Under the pieces are notes generated by a model that worked only from the letters and a program-made list of their open reading frames with translations, was not told the origin of the DNA and ran no database searches. A stretch of 64,000 nt of DNA from Fredricksoniimonas sp964643325 (lineage in GTDB: Bacteria; Omnitrophota; Gorgyraeia; Zapsychrales; Fredricksoniimonadaceae): NCBI GenBank assembly GCA_964643325.1, contig CAZXSE010000002.1, forward strand, positions 78,351 to 142,350, read 5' to 3'. How positions within the stretch are numbered: position 1 is the stretch's first letter; every line of letters begins with the position of its first letter. This document shows, piece after piece, positions 40,735 to 48,878 of the stretch. The translations under genes and the position numbers were made by a program.

Positions 40735-41433
40735 CTATTTTGCAGGTTCAGGTTCTGGCTCAGGTGCGGGCTCAGGTTCAGGCTGTGGTTCCGGCGCCTT
40801 ATCCCTTTCAGCATCCACATCCACGGTCTCAGTCTCTACTTTAGGCGCAACCGCCTTGGGCTTTATCACGGTCATGTTCTCAGACGTGCTGTACGTCTGA
40901 CGGCTGTCGAGGACCCCGTTACGATAGGATTCCTCAGCCGTAGGTTTGCCGCCCTCATCATACTCAACCGCCGTCCCGTCGAGGACCGCGTTATCGTAGA
41001 ACATCTGCTTCTTGATGCCGCCGTTGGGATAATACAATGTCGCAGTGCCGTTCAGCACGCCTTTCACATACGTCTCTTCCTTCAATAAACGCCCTTTGGC
41101 GTCATAGCTCTTGAAAACGCCTTCCTGCAGATTGTTCTTATAGGTGCCCGTCATCTTGCTGACCCCGGACTCGTAATATGTCCGCGCCTCGCCTTCACGC
41201 AGCCCTTTAGAGTACACGGATACGGCCTTAAGTTTGCCGTTGGAATAATAATCCTTGATGATCCCGTCGAGCTCCGTGTTCTTGTAATTCTCCTCGCGCT
41301 CGATGGCGCCGCTATCATAATAAAGACGATAGACGCCGTCCGCGACGGGCGATTTCATCTTGGCATCCGCCAGGCCGACCGCTGCCAGGAACACGCACGC
41401 ACCGATGAACAATAGCCTCATACTTCCCTCCAT
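40735..41433 (-). CDS. Secreted MORN-repeat protein with Pro/Glu tail
   Basis: A 232-residue exported protein. Signal peptide MRLLFIGACVFLAAVGLADA (start at 41418 possible instead of the GTG/ATG at 41433), then about seven MORN/YwqK-type repeats (for example DGIIKDYYSNGKLKAVSVYS and NGTATLYYPNGGIKKQMFYD), then a linker and a (EP)n tail (PEPEPAPEPEPEP). The tail may pass through peptidoglycan, in the manner of TonB-like Pro-rich spacers, but this is speculation. It lies 3 bases after mnmA and is related to the protein at 1762. Confidence 0.83.
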   Translation of the reverse strand: MEGSMRLLFIGACVFLAAVGLADAKMKSPVADGVYRLYYDSGAIEREENYKNTELDGIIKDYYSNGKLKAVSVYSKGLREGEARTYYESGVSKMTGTYKNNLQEGVFKSYDAKGRLLKEETYVKGVLNGTATLYYPNGGIKKQMFYDNAVLDGTAVEYDEGGKPTAEESYRNGVLDSRQTYSTSENMTVIKPKAVAPKVETETVDVDAERDKAPEPQPEPEPAPEPEPEPAK

Positions 41434-41436
41434 GAG

Positions 41437-42456
41437 TTAAACAGCCCGATCAATGACCCCGCCGCCGAGGACAAGGCCTTCATCGTAAATAACAACACTT
41501 TGCCCCGGCGTGACCGCTTTCTGGGGTTCTTTGAAAAAGACCTGAAAGCGGCCGTCGTCCATGAACGTCACCGTGGCGCGAATATCATTTTGATTATACC
41601 TTATCTTGACCCCGGCTTCGATCGTTTCTTTTGAAAAGTTGCCCGACAAAAGATTAAGTCCCGAGGCCTCAAGCCCGCAGCTGAACAAAAGCTCCTGTGG
41701 CCCCACATGGACCGTATTCGCCGTCGGATCAATGCGATTAACATAAACCGGCACGCCCAGGGCAATGCCCAACCCTTCACGCTGGCCGATGGTATAATTA
41801 AAGACACCCTTGTGCTGACCGACCACCTTGCCCTGATGGTCGACGAAATCCCCGGGAGCAACAGTCAGACCAGCGCGCGCGATCAGGAAATCCTGATACT
41901 TTCCGCCGGGAATAAAACAAACATCCTGGCTGTCCTTTTTTTCCGCCACTGGCAAGCCAAACCTTGCGGCCAGGGCGCGTACCTCATCTTTCGTATACCC
42001 GCCCAGAGGGAACATCAACAAGGGCAAGCGCTCGCGAGGGATCCCATATAGAAAATAAGTCTGGTCTTTGTGCGGGTCCCGGGCCTTGCGCAAACCATCC
42101 TGATTAATGGCATAATGCCCGGTCGCCAGATGCGTCGCGCCTAGCGCAAGAACATCCTGGAACAGCCGTCCGAACTTCAAATATCGATTGCAGCGGACGC
42201 ATGGATTGGGCGTTCGGCCTTTTGAATATTCCTTCACAAATCCGTCGATAACGAGCGATCCGAGAGCGTCCTTATAATCGAGCACATGATGTTCAATGCC
42301 CAGGATGCCGCATACCCGGCGCGCATCATCGACGGGCGAAAGGCCAAAATCCATGGTGACCCCCGCGACATCATGGCCCTGCTCTTTGAGCAGCGCCGCT
42401 GCCACCGATGAATCCACCCCGCCTGAGAGGGCGACCATGACCTTTGATCTTTTCAT
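41437..42456 (-). CDS. mnmA: tRNA-specific 2-thiouridylase MnmA
   Basis: Forms 2-thiouridine at U34 of Lys, Glu and Gln tRNAs. The PP-loop is VALSGGVDSSVAAALL; the first catalytic Cys is in TPNPCVRCNRYLKF, the second in DSQDVCFIPGGKYQ. Length 339 is on the short side of normal. Its ATG overlaps the bioDA stop (ATGA), so it is translated behind the biotin genes. Confidence 0.95.
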   Translation of the reverse strand: MKRSKVMVALSGGVDSSVAAALLKEQGHDVAGVTMDFGLSPVDDARRVCGILGIEHHVLDYKDALGSLVIDGFVKEYSKGRTPNPCVRCNRYLKFGRLFQDVLALGATHLATGHYAINQDGLRKARDPHKDQTYFLYGIPRERLPLLMFPLGGYTKDEVRALAARFGLPVAEKKDSQDVCFIPGGKYQDFLIARAGLTVAPGDFVDHQGKVVGQHKGVFNYTIGQREGLGIALGVPVYVNRIDPTANTVHVGPQELLFSCGLEASGLNLLSGNFSKETIEAGVKIRYNQNDIRATVTFMDDGRFQVFFKEPQKAVTPGQSVVIYDEGLVLGGGVIDRAV

Positions 42457-44495
42457 AGATCCCCTAATGATACTGTCACATCCCTGATCGATCGTTCCAC
42501 CGCACCCACGAGCTGATCAAGTTCCGGAATGCTCATGGACAAAGGCGGCATCAGGACGATCACATCCCCCAGCGGCCTGATGATAACGCCATAATGACGG
42601 GCTCTGGCACAAACCTGAACGCCAACGCGCCGGCCGGCATCGAACGGCTTCTTAGTCGCGCGATCCTCGACCAACTCGATCCCGACCATGAACCCACGCT
42701 GGCGGATATCTCCGACGCAAGGGATGGCATTAAGCCGCGCCAGGCGCTTCTTAAGGAACGCGATCTTCGGCTGCAGCCTTGCCAACACGCGCTCTTTCCT
42801 GAAAATATCAATGTTCGCCAGCGCCACAGCGCAGGCCAAAGGATTGCCGGTGTAAGTATGCCCGTGAAAGAAAGTTTTCATATCTTTGGCAGGGAACAGG
42901 AATCCATCAAAGACCCGTTGCGTTGTCAGCGTAGCGGCCAGCGGCAAATAGCCGCCCGTCAGGCCTTTGGCCGTGCACAAAAGATCCGGCCGCACACGCT
43001 CATGCTCGCATGCGAACATCTTGCCTGTCCGGCCAAACCCGGTAGCAACCTCATCGATGATCAGCAGAACATCGTATTTGCGGCAGAGCGTTTCAAACCC
43101 CTTGAGCACACCTTTCGGCCACATGATCATTCCCGCCGCGCCCTGCACGATCGGCTCCAGCACCAGGGACGCGATCTTGTGGTGATCCTTCTTCAAGAGC
43201 AACTCAAAGCGCTCGAGCGCCTCGAACGCATACTCCGGATAACTCTTTCCGGCGGGCGCACGGTAACAATCCGGCATCTCAATCTGAATGGTCTTAAAAA
43301 CAAGTTGATGATAAACCTTATGGAAAAGATCAATGCCGCCGACGCTGACCGACCCCAGCGTATCGCCATGATACGAATTCTTCAGATGGACAATGGATGT
43401 CTTTTTCGGGCGCCCGACATTCTGCCAATACTGATACGACATCTTCAGCGCGATCTCGACCGCCGTTGAGCCGTTGTCAGAATAAAAAACTTTGACGAGA
43501 TCCCCGGGCGCCAATGCCACAAGCTTTTGGGCCAGCTCAACGGCCGGCGTATTGGAAAGTCCGAGCATGGTCGAATGCGCGATCTTATCGATCTGGGCTT
43601 TGAGCGCCTCATCAAGAGCCGCCTTGCGATGGCCATGCACGGTCACCCACAAGCTGGAGACTCCGTCGAGATATCTGCGGCCGTCGGTGTCGATCAGGCA
43701 GGAACCTTCAGCGCGGTCAATGACCAGCGGCTGTTCAGGGACATCTCCCAACCAGTCCTTCATCTGTGTGAACGGATGCCATATATATTTTTTGTCCAAC
43801 GCAACAAGCTGCTGTGTCCGCGGCCACGGACGCGCCAGAAGTTTCTTCAGGTCGATCTTTCCCGCGCACGCCCGACGCACGGCAACAGGATCGGCCTTCT
43901 TCAAGAAAGGCACGGTCCCCAGTAAAGGAACACCGGCAAGCTCCTTGATCGCGCGAGGATTGGTTTTTTCCGCGACGCCTTTTTTCCGGCCAGAAACGTC
44001 AGAAAAAATAATGCCCGCAACACGGATCCCCCGGCGCTGCGCTTCCCGCACCGTTAACAGCGTATGATTGATCGTGCCCAGGCCAAGGCGCGCCACAATA
44101 ACAAGTTCAGCGTCGAGATCGCGAGCAAGATCGGCCATCAGGTACTTCCCTGTGATGGGCACCAAAAGACCTCCCGCGCCCTCCACGAGCATGATCTCAT
44201 GGCGGCCGGCCACGCGCATAAAAGCATCCATGATCTTCGCCGTCGAAATCCTGATCCCGGCGCGGCGCAACGCCACATGCGGAGCCAGCGGCTCAGGCGC
44301 AAAATACGGATTGATCTCGCGCAAGCCGTCTTTCAGCCCCAGCCTGGCTTTCAGGAACTCGCTGTCCCCGACGCCAGACTGAACGGGCTTGAAAATGCCC
44401 ACATCATGCGCCTCTTGCAGCAATGCCCCAAGAGCCAGCATCGTGTAAGTCTTGCCAACACCCGTGTCCGTCCCTGTGATAAAGAATGTCCTCAT
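42453..44495 (-). CDS. bioDA: Fused dethiobiotin synthetase-DAPA aminotransferase (BioD-BioA)
   Basis: Residues 1-~225 are BioD: P-loop FFITGTDTGVGKTYTM, VEGAGGLLVPI. Residues ~235-680 are BioA: KYIWHPFTQMKDW, SSLWVTVHGH, VFYSDNGSTAVEIALKMSYQ, DEVATGFGRTGKMFACEHE, and the PLP lysine in LCTAKGLTGGYLPLAA. One chain thus performs two successive biotin steps. The start at 44495 overlaps the bioC stop as ATGA and is preferred over 44513. Such fusions are known mainly from plants and fungi in the same BioD-BioA order, and occasionally from bacteria. Confidence 0.94.
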   Translation of the reverse strand: MRTFFITGTDTGVGKTYTMLALGALLQEAHDVGIFKPVQSGVGDSEFLKARLGLKDGLREINPYFAPEPLAPHVALRRAGIRISTAKIMDAFMRVAGRHEIMLVEGAGGLLVPITGKYLMADLARDLDAELVIVARLGLGTINHTLLTVREAQRRGIRVAGIIFSDVSGRKKGVAEKTNPRAIKELAGVPLLGTVPFLKKADPVAVRRACAGKIDLKKLLARPWPRTQQLVALDKKYIWHPFTQMKDWLGDVPEQPLVIDRAEGSCLIDTDGRRYLDGVSSLWVTVHGHRKAALDEALKAQIDKIAHSTMLGLSNTPAVELAQKLVALAPGDLVKVFYSDNGSTAVEIALKMSYQYWQNVGRPKKTSIVHLKNSYHGDTLGSVSVGGIDLFHKVYHQLVFKTIQIEMPDCYRAPAGKSYPEYAFEALERFELLLKKDHHKIASLVLEPIVQGAAGMIMWPKGVLKGFETLCRKYDVLLIIDEVATGFGRTGKMFACEHERVRPDLLCTAKGLTGGYLPLAATLTTQRVFDGFLFPAKDMKTFFHGHTYTGNPLACAVALANIDIFRKERVLARLQPKIAFLKKRLARLNAIPCVGDIRQRGFMVGIELVEDRATKKPFDAGRRVGVQVCARARHYGVIIRPLGDVIVLMPPLSMSIPELDQLVGAVERSIRDVTVSLGDL

Positions 44496-45271
44496 GCTTT
44501 TGCCTCTACCCAAATGATCTCAAATGTTGCCTGCAGCTTGTCACCCCGGGAGAAATCCTTGCGGTACGCTTTCTCCGTCGATGCCAGAAGCGCCTTGCCC
44601 CAAAAGAAATCCCGGGCAAGCCCATTGGCGCCGATGCCCTGCAGCCATTTCAGGAGAGCCTTAAGGTCCTGGAATAAGGCCACACGGCTCTCGATCGCAA
44701 CGGTCGCGTTCTCAAAGAGCGCGATATCGAGTGCCTGACGCACCAGGGCATCGGAAGGCATGCGCCTCAACGAAGGCAGGCCGCGATTAAGACTGCGCGC
44801 GGCATGATCAAGGCTGGCAAAGAATTCCTGCAATGTCGCGCTGCCAAAGAGGGCTGCGGCAAAATGCCCGTCGGGCCGAAGCACGCGCCGGGCCTCCGTA
44901 AAAGCGCAGGGAAGATCGTCGACCCATTGGTACACCGACGAAGAAACGACGGCGTCAAAACTGCCCCGTTCAAAAGGCATGGCGCACGCATCCGCCTGCA
45001 CCCATACCGCCTCAGGGCACTGCCGCCGCCCATGCGCAACCATGCCCCAGGCCGCATCCAGCGCCACCACATCCGCCCCGCCGCGAACAAGCGCCGCGGC
45101 CGCGGCGCCGTCGCCTGCGCCCACATCAAGGACCCTGGCCGTCTCAAGAAAACTCATGTGCCCGACAAGATCCTCGGCCAGCGTTGTCTGGATGGCCGCA
45201 TGCGTAGCATACCCGCGCGCCGCGTCGGAAAATCTCTGGGCTACAAGCCGCCTGGCGTCTGAAGAGCTCAT
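44492..45271 (-). CDS. bioC: Malonyl-ACP O-methyltransferase BioC
   Basis: SAM-dependent methyltransferase that disguises malonyl-ACP so fatty acid synthesis can build pimelate. Motif I is ARVLDVGAGDGAAAAALV; AQRFSDAARGYATHAAIQ is the typical BioC N terminus, and SSVYQWVDDLPCAF follows. Length 259 is normal. It overlaps the bioH-like gene and bioDA by 4 bases each. Confidence 0.92.
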   Translation of the reverse strand: MSSSDARRLVAQRFSDAARGYATHAAIQTTLAEDLVGHMSFLETARVLDVGAGDGAAAAALVRGGADVVALDAAWGMVAHGRRQCPEAVWVQADACAMPFERGSFDAVVSSSVYQWVDDLPCAFTEARRVLRPDGHFAAALFGSATLQEFFASLDHAARSLNRGLPSLRRMPSDALVRQALDIALFENATVAIESRVALFQDLKALLKWLQGIGANGLARDFFWGKALLASTEKAYRKDFSRGDKLQATFEIIWVEAKA

Positions 45272-46005
45272 CCTGCCAACTCCCGCAACAATACGTTGAA
45301 CTCATCCGGCTTCGACAAAAAAGGGAAATGCCCGCAACCGCTCATCACATCCACGCGCGCCGTCGGGCAAAGCGCCTTGACCGGCCCCGCTACAACCACA
45401 GGACAAATAGGATCCCCGTCGCCAAGAATGAACCTGACAGGAACATCCACGGTCTTCAAAATATCGCGCAGGTCGGCTGATGCCAGGATATCAAGGAATC
45501 CCTGCAGCGCCTCCTGCGACGGGACCGGGATCTTCTGAAGCAGGGTTTTAACCTCACGGTATGAGGCGCCTTCACGCTCCTGACGCGTAAAAAGAGAACG
45601 AAAGAACATTTCCATCACCGCTGCCGTATCACCTTGAAGCTGGCCGCTCAATTTCCTGATGCGCTCCTGATCAAGCCCGGCGGGAAACCCGTCGCATGCC
45701 GTAAACCGCGGCATAGACCCGGCAAACGTGATCGACGTGAACATCTGCGGAGCCTTCTCCCATAATTTGAGCGCCACAAGCCCGCCGAAAGAACTGGCCA
45801 CGACCGCCGTGCCTTCCCGAACCCCGCCTGAGAGAACTCGCGCGGCCATGGCATCAAGGCCCTCTCCCGACCAGGGCGCGCCGCCATGCCCCGGAAGATC
45901 AACGGCAGTAGCAGGCGCAAACGCCTTGAAATGATCCATCTGCTTCTGCCACACGATGCCGGCCCCGCCAAAACCGTGAATAAAAAGAAAGGCGCGCGCT
46001 GTCAC
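45268..46005 (-). CDS. bioH: Pimeloyl-ACP methyl ester esterase, BioH-like alpha/beta hydrolase
   Basis: A 245-residue alpha/beta hydrolase. The HGFGGAG oxyanion loop, nucleophile elbow ASSFGG, acid in LGDGDPICPV and histidine in SGCGHFPFLSKP form the catalytic set. In this place, between bioF and bioC, it should remove the methyl ester left by BioC at the end of pimelate synthesis. BioG, BioK or BioJ do similar work elsewhere; the exact orthology is not settled by sequence alone. Confidence 0.87.
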   Translation of the reverse strand: MTARAFLFIHGFGGAGIVWQKQMDHFKAFAPATAVDLPGHGGAPWSGEGLDAMAARVLSGGVREGTAVVASSFGGLVALKLWEKAPQMFTSITFAGSMPRFTACDGFPAGLDQERIRKLSGQLQGDTAAVMEMFFRSLFTRQEREGASYREVKTLLQKIPVPSQEALQGFLDILASADLRDILKTVDVPVRFILGDGDPICPVVVAGPVKALCPTARVDVMSGCGHFPFLSKPDEFNVLLRELAG

Positions 46006-46009
46006 AGAT

Positions 46010-47161
46010 TCACCTCACGCCCCTGAACGCGTCCGCGCAACGGGCAATATCATCCTGTGTATGCGCCGCGGTCACCACCACGCGCAATCGCGCCGTATGC
46101 GCCGGCACCGTCGGAGGCCGGATCGCGGCGACAAAAATACCCCGCTCGAGCAGTCCCCGGGAAATAGCAAGAGCGCGCTGTGTGTCCTTGACCAGGACCG
46201 GGATGATCGGCGTTGTGCTTGCCATGGCATCCCATCCCGCCGCGCGCAGGTCTTCACGCAATTGCCGCGCATTATCCAGAACCTTTGCCCGGCGCCAGGG
46301 TTCTTCGCGCATGATGCCGATCGCGGCCCGGGCGGCAGCTGCCACCGCCGGCGGCAACGCGGTCGTAAAAATAAAACTGCGCGCTGTATTGATCAAATAT
46401 TCCCTGAGAACACCGCTGCCGGCGCAATACGCCCCGCACGCGCCCGCGGCCTTTGACAAGGTCCCCATCTGAGCATGCACCCCGTCCTCAAGGCCAAGCT
46501 CTTCGACCATGCCTGAGCCCGTCGGACCGAACACCCCGAATGCGTGCGCCTCATCGACCATGAGCCAGGCATCATGCGCCTTCGCCAGGGCCGCGATCTC
46601 CTTGAGAGGCGCCACATCGCCGTCCATGCTAAAGACCGTATCCGTGACAATAAGCCTGCGGCGCGCGCCCGAAGCGCGCTTGAGCAGCTCCTCAAGCGCG
46701 TTCATATCCTTATGCGGATAACGATAAACTTTGGCGCGGCAATGCAATGCCCCGTCGACGATCGACGCATGATTGAGCTTATCAGAAAAAACCGCGTCCC
46801 CGCGCCCCATCAGCGCGGTGATGATCCCCTCATTGGCCGCATACCCGCTTGAAAAAACAAGCGCCTGCGGCGTACGTTTAAATGCCGCCAGTTCCCGCTC
46901 AAGCGCCTCATGCTCGTCGAAGTTCCCGCACACCAGGCGGGACGCGCCGGCCCCGAACCCCCGGCGCTGCATGGCCTCTTGCGCCGCCGCAACAAGCCGG
47001 AGGTCAGCGGCCAGCCCCAGATAATCATTCGAACAAAAATTAATAACCTTCTTTCCATCAAGAACGATCTCGCGTCCCTGCGCCGATGCAACGGTCCTTA
47101 AAGACCTCAGCGATCCGCGGGCCCCAAGCGCATCAAGCTGTTCTTGCAGAATGTCGTTCAT
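46010..47161 (-). CDS. bioF: 8-amino-7-oxononanoate synthase BioF
   Basis: PLP enzyme joining pimeloyl-ACP and alanine. Seen: INFCSNDYLGLAADLRLVAA, the glycine-rich GFGAGASRLVCG, VDEAHAFGVFGPTGSG, and the PLP lysine in GTLSKAAGACGAYCAG. Length 383 is normal. It overlaps birA by 4 bases and precedes the bioH-like gene by 4. Confidence 0.95.
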   Translation of the reverse strand: MNDILQEQLDALGARGSLRSLRTVASAQGREIVLDGKKVINFCSNDYLGLAADLRLVAAAQEAMQRRGFGAGASRLVCGNFDEHEALERELAAFKRTPQALVFSSGYAANEGIITALMGRGDAVFSDKLNHASIVDGALHCRAKVYRYPHKDMNALEELLKRASGARRRLIVTDTVFSMDGDVAPLKEIAALAKAHDAWLMVDEAHAFGVFGPTGSGMVEELGLEDGVHAQMGTLSKAAGACGAYCAGSGVLREYLINTARSFIFTTALPPAVAAAARAAIGIMREEPWRRAKVLDNARQLREDLRAAGWDAMASTTPIIPVLVKDTQRALAISRGLLERGIFVAAIRPPTVPAHTARLRVVVTAAHTQDDIARCADAFRGVR

Positions 47162-48111
47162 AGCAAGACATCCCCCGCCAGGCGCTTGACAACTTTGCCG
47201 TCAGGCATACGCACCATCAATCCGCCATCATCCGCAAGATCCTCGGCGATGCCCACAAAAGATGTATTCTGATCGACAAAACGCACCCTGCGCCCCAGCA
47301 TGGCAGAGCGCGTTCTCCACGCATCCAATGCCGTCGCCGGGCCGTTCTTCAGGAACGCGCCATACCATTTTTCAAGACTGCGCAAAACTTCCTGGAAAAG
47401 CAGAACTCTCGAGCACGAGGCGCCGGACTCCACGCGTAACGAGGTCGCCTCGGGAAGCAGCTGCGTCGGCGTATTATTGACATTGATCCCGGCGCCAAGG
47501 ACCACGAATTGCACACGGTCCGTTTCAGCGCGCAATTCCGTCAGGATGCCGCAGACTTTTTTACCTTTGATAAGAATGTCATTAGGCCATTTAATGCGCG
47601 CCTCGACCGCGGGAACAACCTTCTCAATGGCCTCGCTCATGGCCACGGCCGCGACCAGGGTCAGCATGGCGGCCTGCGACGGAAGAAGTTTAGGGCGCAG
47701 GATAAGAGAGAAATAAATACCTTTGGAGCGGGGAGATGACCAGTTGCGGCCCATGCGGCCGCGCCCCTTACCCTGGGTCTCGGCGACAACAACCGTTCCC
47801 TCGGGCGCGCCATCAAGCCCGAAGCGGAACGCCTCATCCATGGTCGAGGCCACGGTGTCAAAATGATGCACCTCGCACCCGAACTTGCGCGTATCCAGGC
47901 CGGACTGAACTTCGCAGCGCAGCAGGCGGTCCGGCGCCGCGACCAGGCGGTATCCCCGGTGCGGAAAAGCCTCGATCTCATAACCCTGCTCGCGCAGCTG
48001 GTCCACATATTTCCAGATCGCGGCGCGGCTAATGTCGAGCGCGCGGCTGAGGTCCTCGCCGGAAAGATAACCTTCATGACTTTTGAGGGATCGGACGATC
48101 TTAGTCAGCAT
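47158..48111 (-). CDS. birA: Biotin-protein ligase / biotin operon regulator BirA
   Basis: A 317-residue BirA with an N-terminal winged helix (LSGEDLSRALDISRAAIWKY, residues 17-36) and the ligase domain: biotin loop TQGKGRGRMGRNWSSPRSKG, IKWPNDILIKGKKVCGIL, then a C-terminal SH3-like part. It attaches biotin to carrier proteins such as AccB, and with the HTH it probably also controls this operon, of which it is the first gene. The ATG lies only ~3 bases past the expected transcription start, so the mRNA may be leaderless. Confidence 0.93.
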   Translation of the reverse strand: MLTKIVRSLKSHEGYLSGEDLSRALDISRAAIWKYVDQLREQGYEIEAFPHRGYRLVAAPDRLLRCEVQSGLDTRKFGCEVHHFDTVASTMDEAFRFGLDGAPEGTVVVAETQGKGRGRMGRNWSSPRSKGIYFSLILRPKLLPSQAAMLTLVAAVAMSEAIEKVVPAVEARIKWPNDILIKGKKVCGILTELRAETDRVQFVVLGAGINVNNTPTQLLPEATSLRVESGASCSRVLLFQEVLRSLEKWYGAFLKNGPATALDAWRTRSAMLGRRVRFVDQNTSFVGIAEDLADDGGLMVRMPDGKVVKRLAGDVLL

Positions 48112-48113
48112 AT

Positions 48114-48149
48114 ACCGGTTATTTTACCGACCGGAATATCTATTGTCAA
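48114..48149 (-). promoter_or_regulatory. Promoter and candidate BirA operator of the biotin operon
   Basis: TTGACA (48149-48144), 17 bases, TAAAAT (48126-48121). The -10 is embedded in an inverted repeat, CCGGT-CGGTAAAATA-ACCGG, which could be the operator. The expected transcript start almost coincides with the birA ATG. Confidence 0.65.
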
Positions 48150-48186
48150 CCAGATTAGAGGGTGGAGTTTACAAATGAAGGAAAAA

Positions 48187-48269
48187 TGCTGGAGGTGGGA
48201 CTCGAACCCACACGCCCTTGCGAACATCGGTTTTTGAGACCGACGCGTATACCATTCCGCCACTCCAGC
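48187..48269 (-). tRNA. tRNA-Leu (CAA)
   Basis: Acceptor GCTGGAG pairs with CTCCAGC; the D arm GCGGAATGGTATACGC and T loop GGGTTCGAGTCCC are standard. The anticodon loop CTCAAAA gives CAA, and a long variable arm (TGTTCGCAAGGGCGT) marks a class II tRNA. The 3' CCA is not encoded. Confidence 0.95.
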
Positions 48270-48283
48270 GCAAGTGATGGGTA

Positions 48284-48310
48284 TTTTTATCCCGCATAGC
48301 GGGATAAAAA
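48284..48310. repeat. Perfect hairpin between the two tRNA genes
   Basis: TTTTTATCCCGC-ATA-GCGGGATAAAAA, a 12-bp stem with a 3-base loop. It starts 2 bases after the 3' end of tRNA-Ala and lies 14 bases from tRNA-Leu, without a downstream T-tract, so RNA processing fits better than termination. Confidence 0.7.
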
Positions 48311-48312
48311 TG

Positions 48313-48386
48313 TGGAGCAGATGGGGGTCGAACCCACGACCTCCTGCATGCCATGCAGGCGCTCTCCCAAACTGAGCTACTGCCCC
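48313..48386 (-). tRNA. tRNA-Ala (GGC)
   Basis: Acceptor GGGGCAG/CTGCTCC, D arm AGCTCAGTTTGGGAGAGC, anticodon stem CCTGC/GCAGG with loop ATGGCAT (anticodon GGC), T arm GTGGGTTCGACCCCCAT. No encoded CCA. Same strand as tRNA-Leu, with one promoter upstream of both. Confidence 0.96.
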
Positions 48387-48398
48387 AAAGAGGACGCT

Positions 48399-48427
48399 AA
48401 TATATCATCCACTTTTTTCTTTGTCAA
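48399..48427 (-). promoter_or_regulatory. Promoter of the tRNA-Ala/tRNA-Leu unit
   Basis: TTGACA (48427-48422), 17 bases, TATATT (48404-48399), near consensus, 13 bases before the tRNA-Ala 5' end. Confidence 0.8.
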
Positions 48428-48464
48428 TCGGTTCAAACTCGAGAGTATTTTGAGAAGGATGCTT

Positions 48465-48507
48465 TTCAAAACAAAACCCCGATGCCTTTCTTCAAGACAC
48501 CGGGGTT
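48465..48507 (-). terminator. Terminator of the 70-residue protein gene
   Basis: GAACCCCGG...ATCGGGGTT stem (48475-48481 with 48501-48507), followed on the minus strand by TTGTTTTG. Confidence 0.75.
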
Positions 48508-48529
48508 CAGGATCCCTGTTGACACAAGT

Positions 48530-48742
48530 CTACGACTTGGCTTCCGCTTCAGGAGCGGGCGCTGCTGCAGCCGCTTCCGCAGCCGCTGCTGCTGTTTCTT
48601 TCTGCTTCTTCATGAATGCCTGCCACGAGGCCTTGTTCAGGAAATATTTCCCGTTACGGTAATAGCGCTTGCGGCGTTTGATCGCCTTACCGCTATGCGC
48701 GCACTTGAACTTCCACTCGTTCTCCGGCTTTACTTTACCCAT
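48530..48742 (-). CDS. Conserved-looking 70-residue basic protein of unknown function
   Basis: MGKVKPENEWKFKCAHSGKA, then IKRRKRYYRNGKYFLNKASW, then a helix KKQKETAAAAAEAAAAAP and a short acidic end. The first 45 residues look like a small folded basic domain with one Cys and one His (KCAHSG), perhaps nucleic acid or ribosome binding; the Ala-rich tail is a flexible linker. It has a near-consensus promoter and its own terminator, as expected of a highly expressed gene. I cannot assign a family. Confidence 0.8.
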   Translation of the reverse strand: MGKVKPENEWKFKCAHSGKAIKRRKRYYRNGKYFLNKASWQAFMKKQKETAAAAAEAAAAAPAPEAEAKS

Positions 48743-48830
48743 ACCGCTTCATTCTCCTTGTTCACGTGTTCTTTCCAACCTCCCCTGCCGCCTGGCAGGT
48801 AGGGCGAAAGTACGCTTGATCATGCCGCGC

Positions 48831-48859
48831 ATTATAGTGACAGCGCCCGATCCATGCAA
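48831..48859 (-). promoter_or_regulatory. Promoter of the 70-residue protein gene
   Basis: TTGCAT (48859-48854), 17 bases, TATAAT (48836-48831), with a perfect -10. An 89-base leader follows, containing a CCTGCC-GCCT-GGCAGG hairpin (48784-48799). Confidence 0.75.
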
Positions 48860-48878
48860 CAATATTCTTTACGCCCCG

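Noticed and set aside
48784..48799. CCTGCC-GCCT-GGCAGG as a terminator
   Set aside because: It has no T-tract and lies in the leader of an expressed gene.
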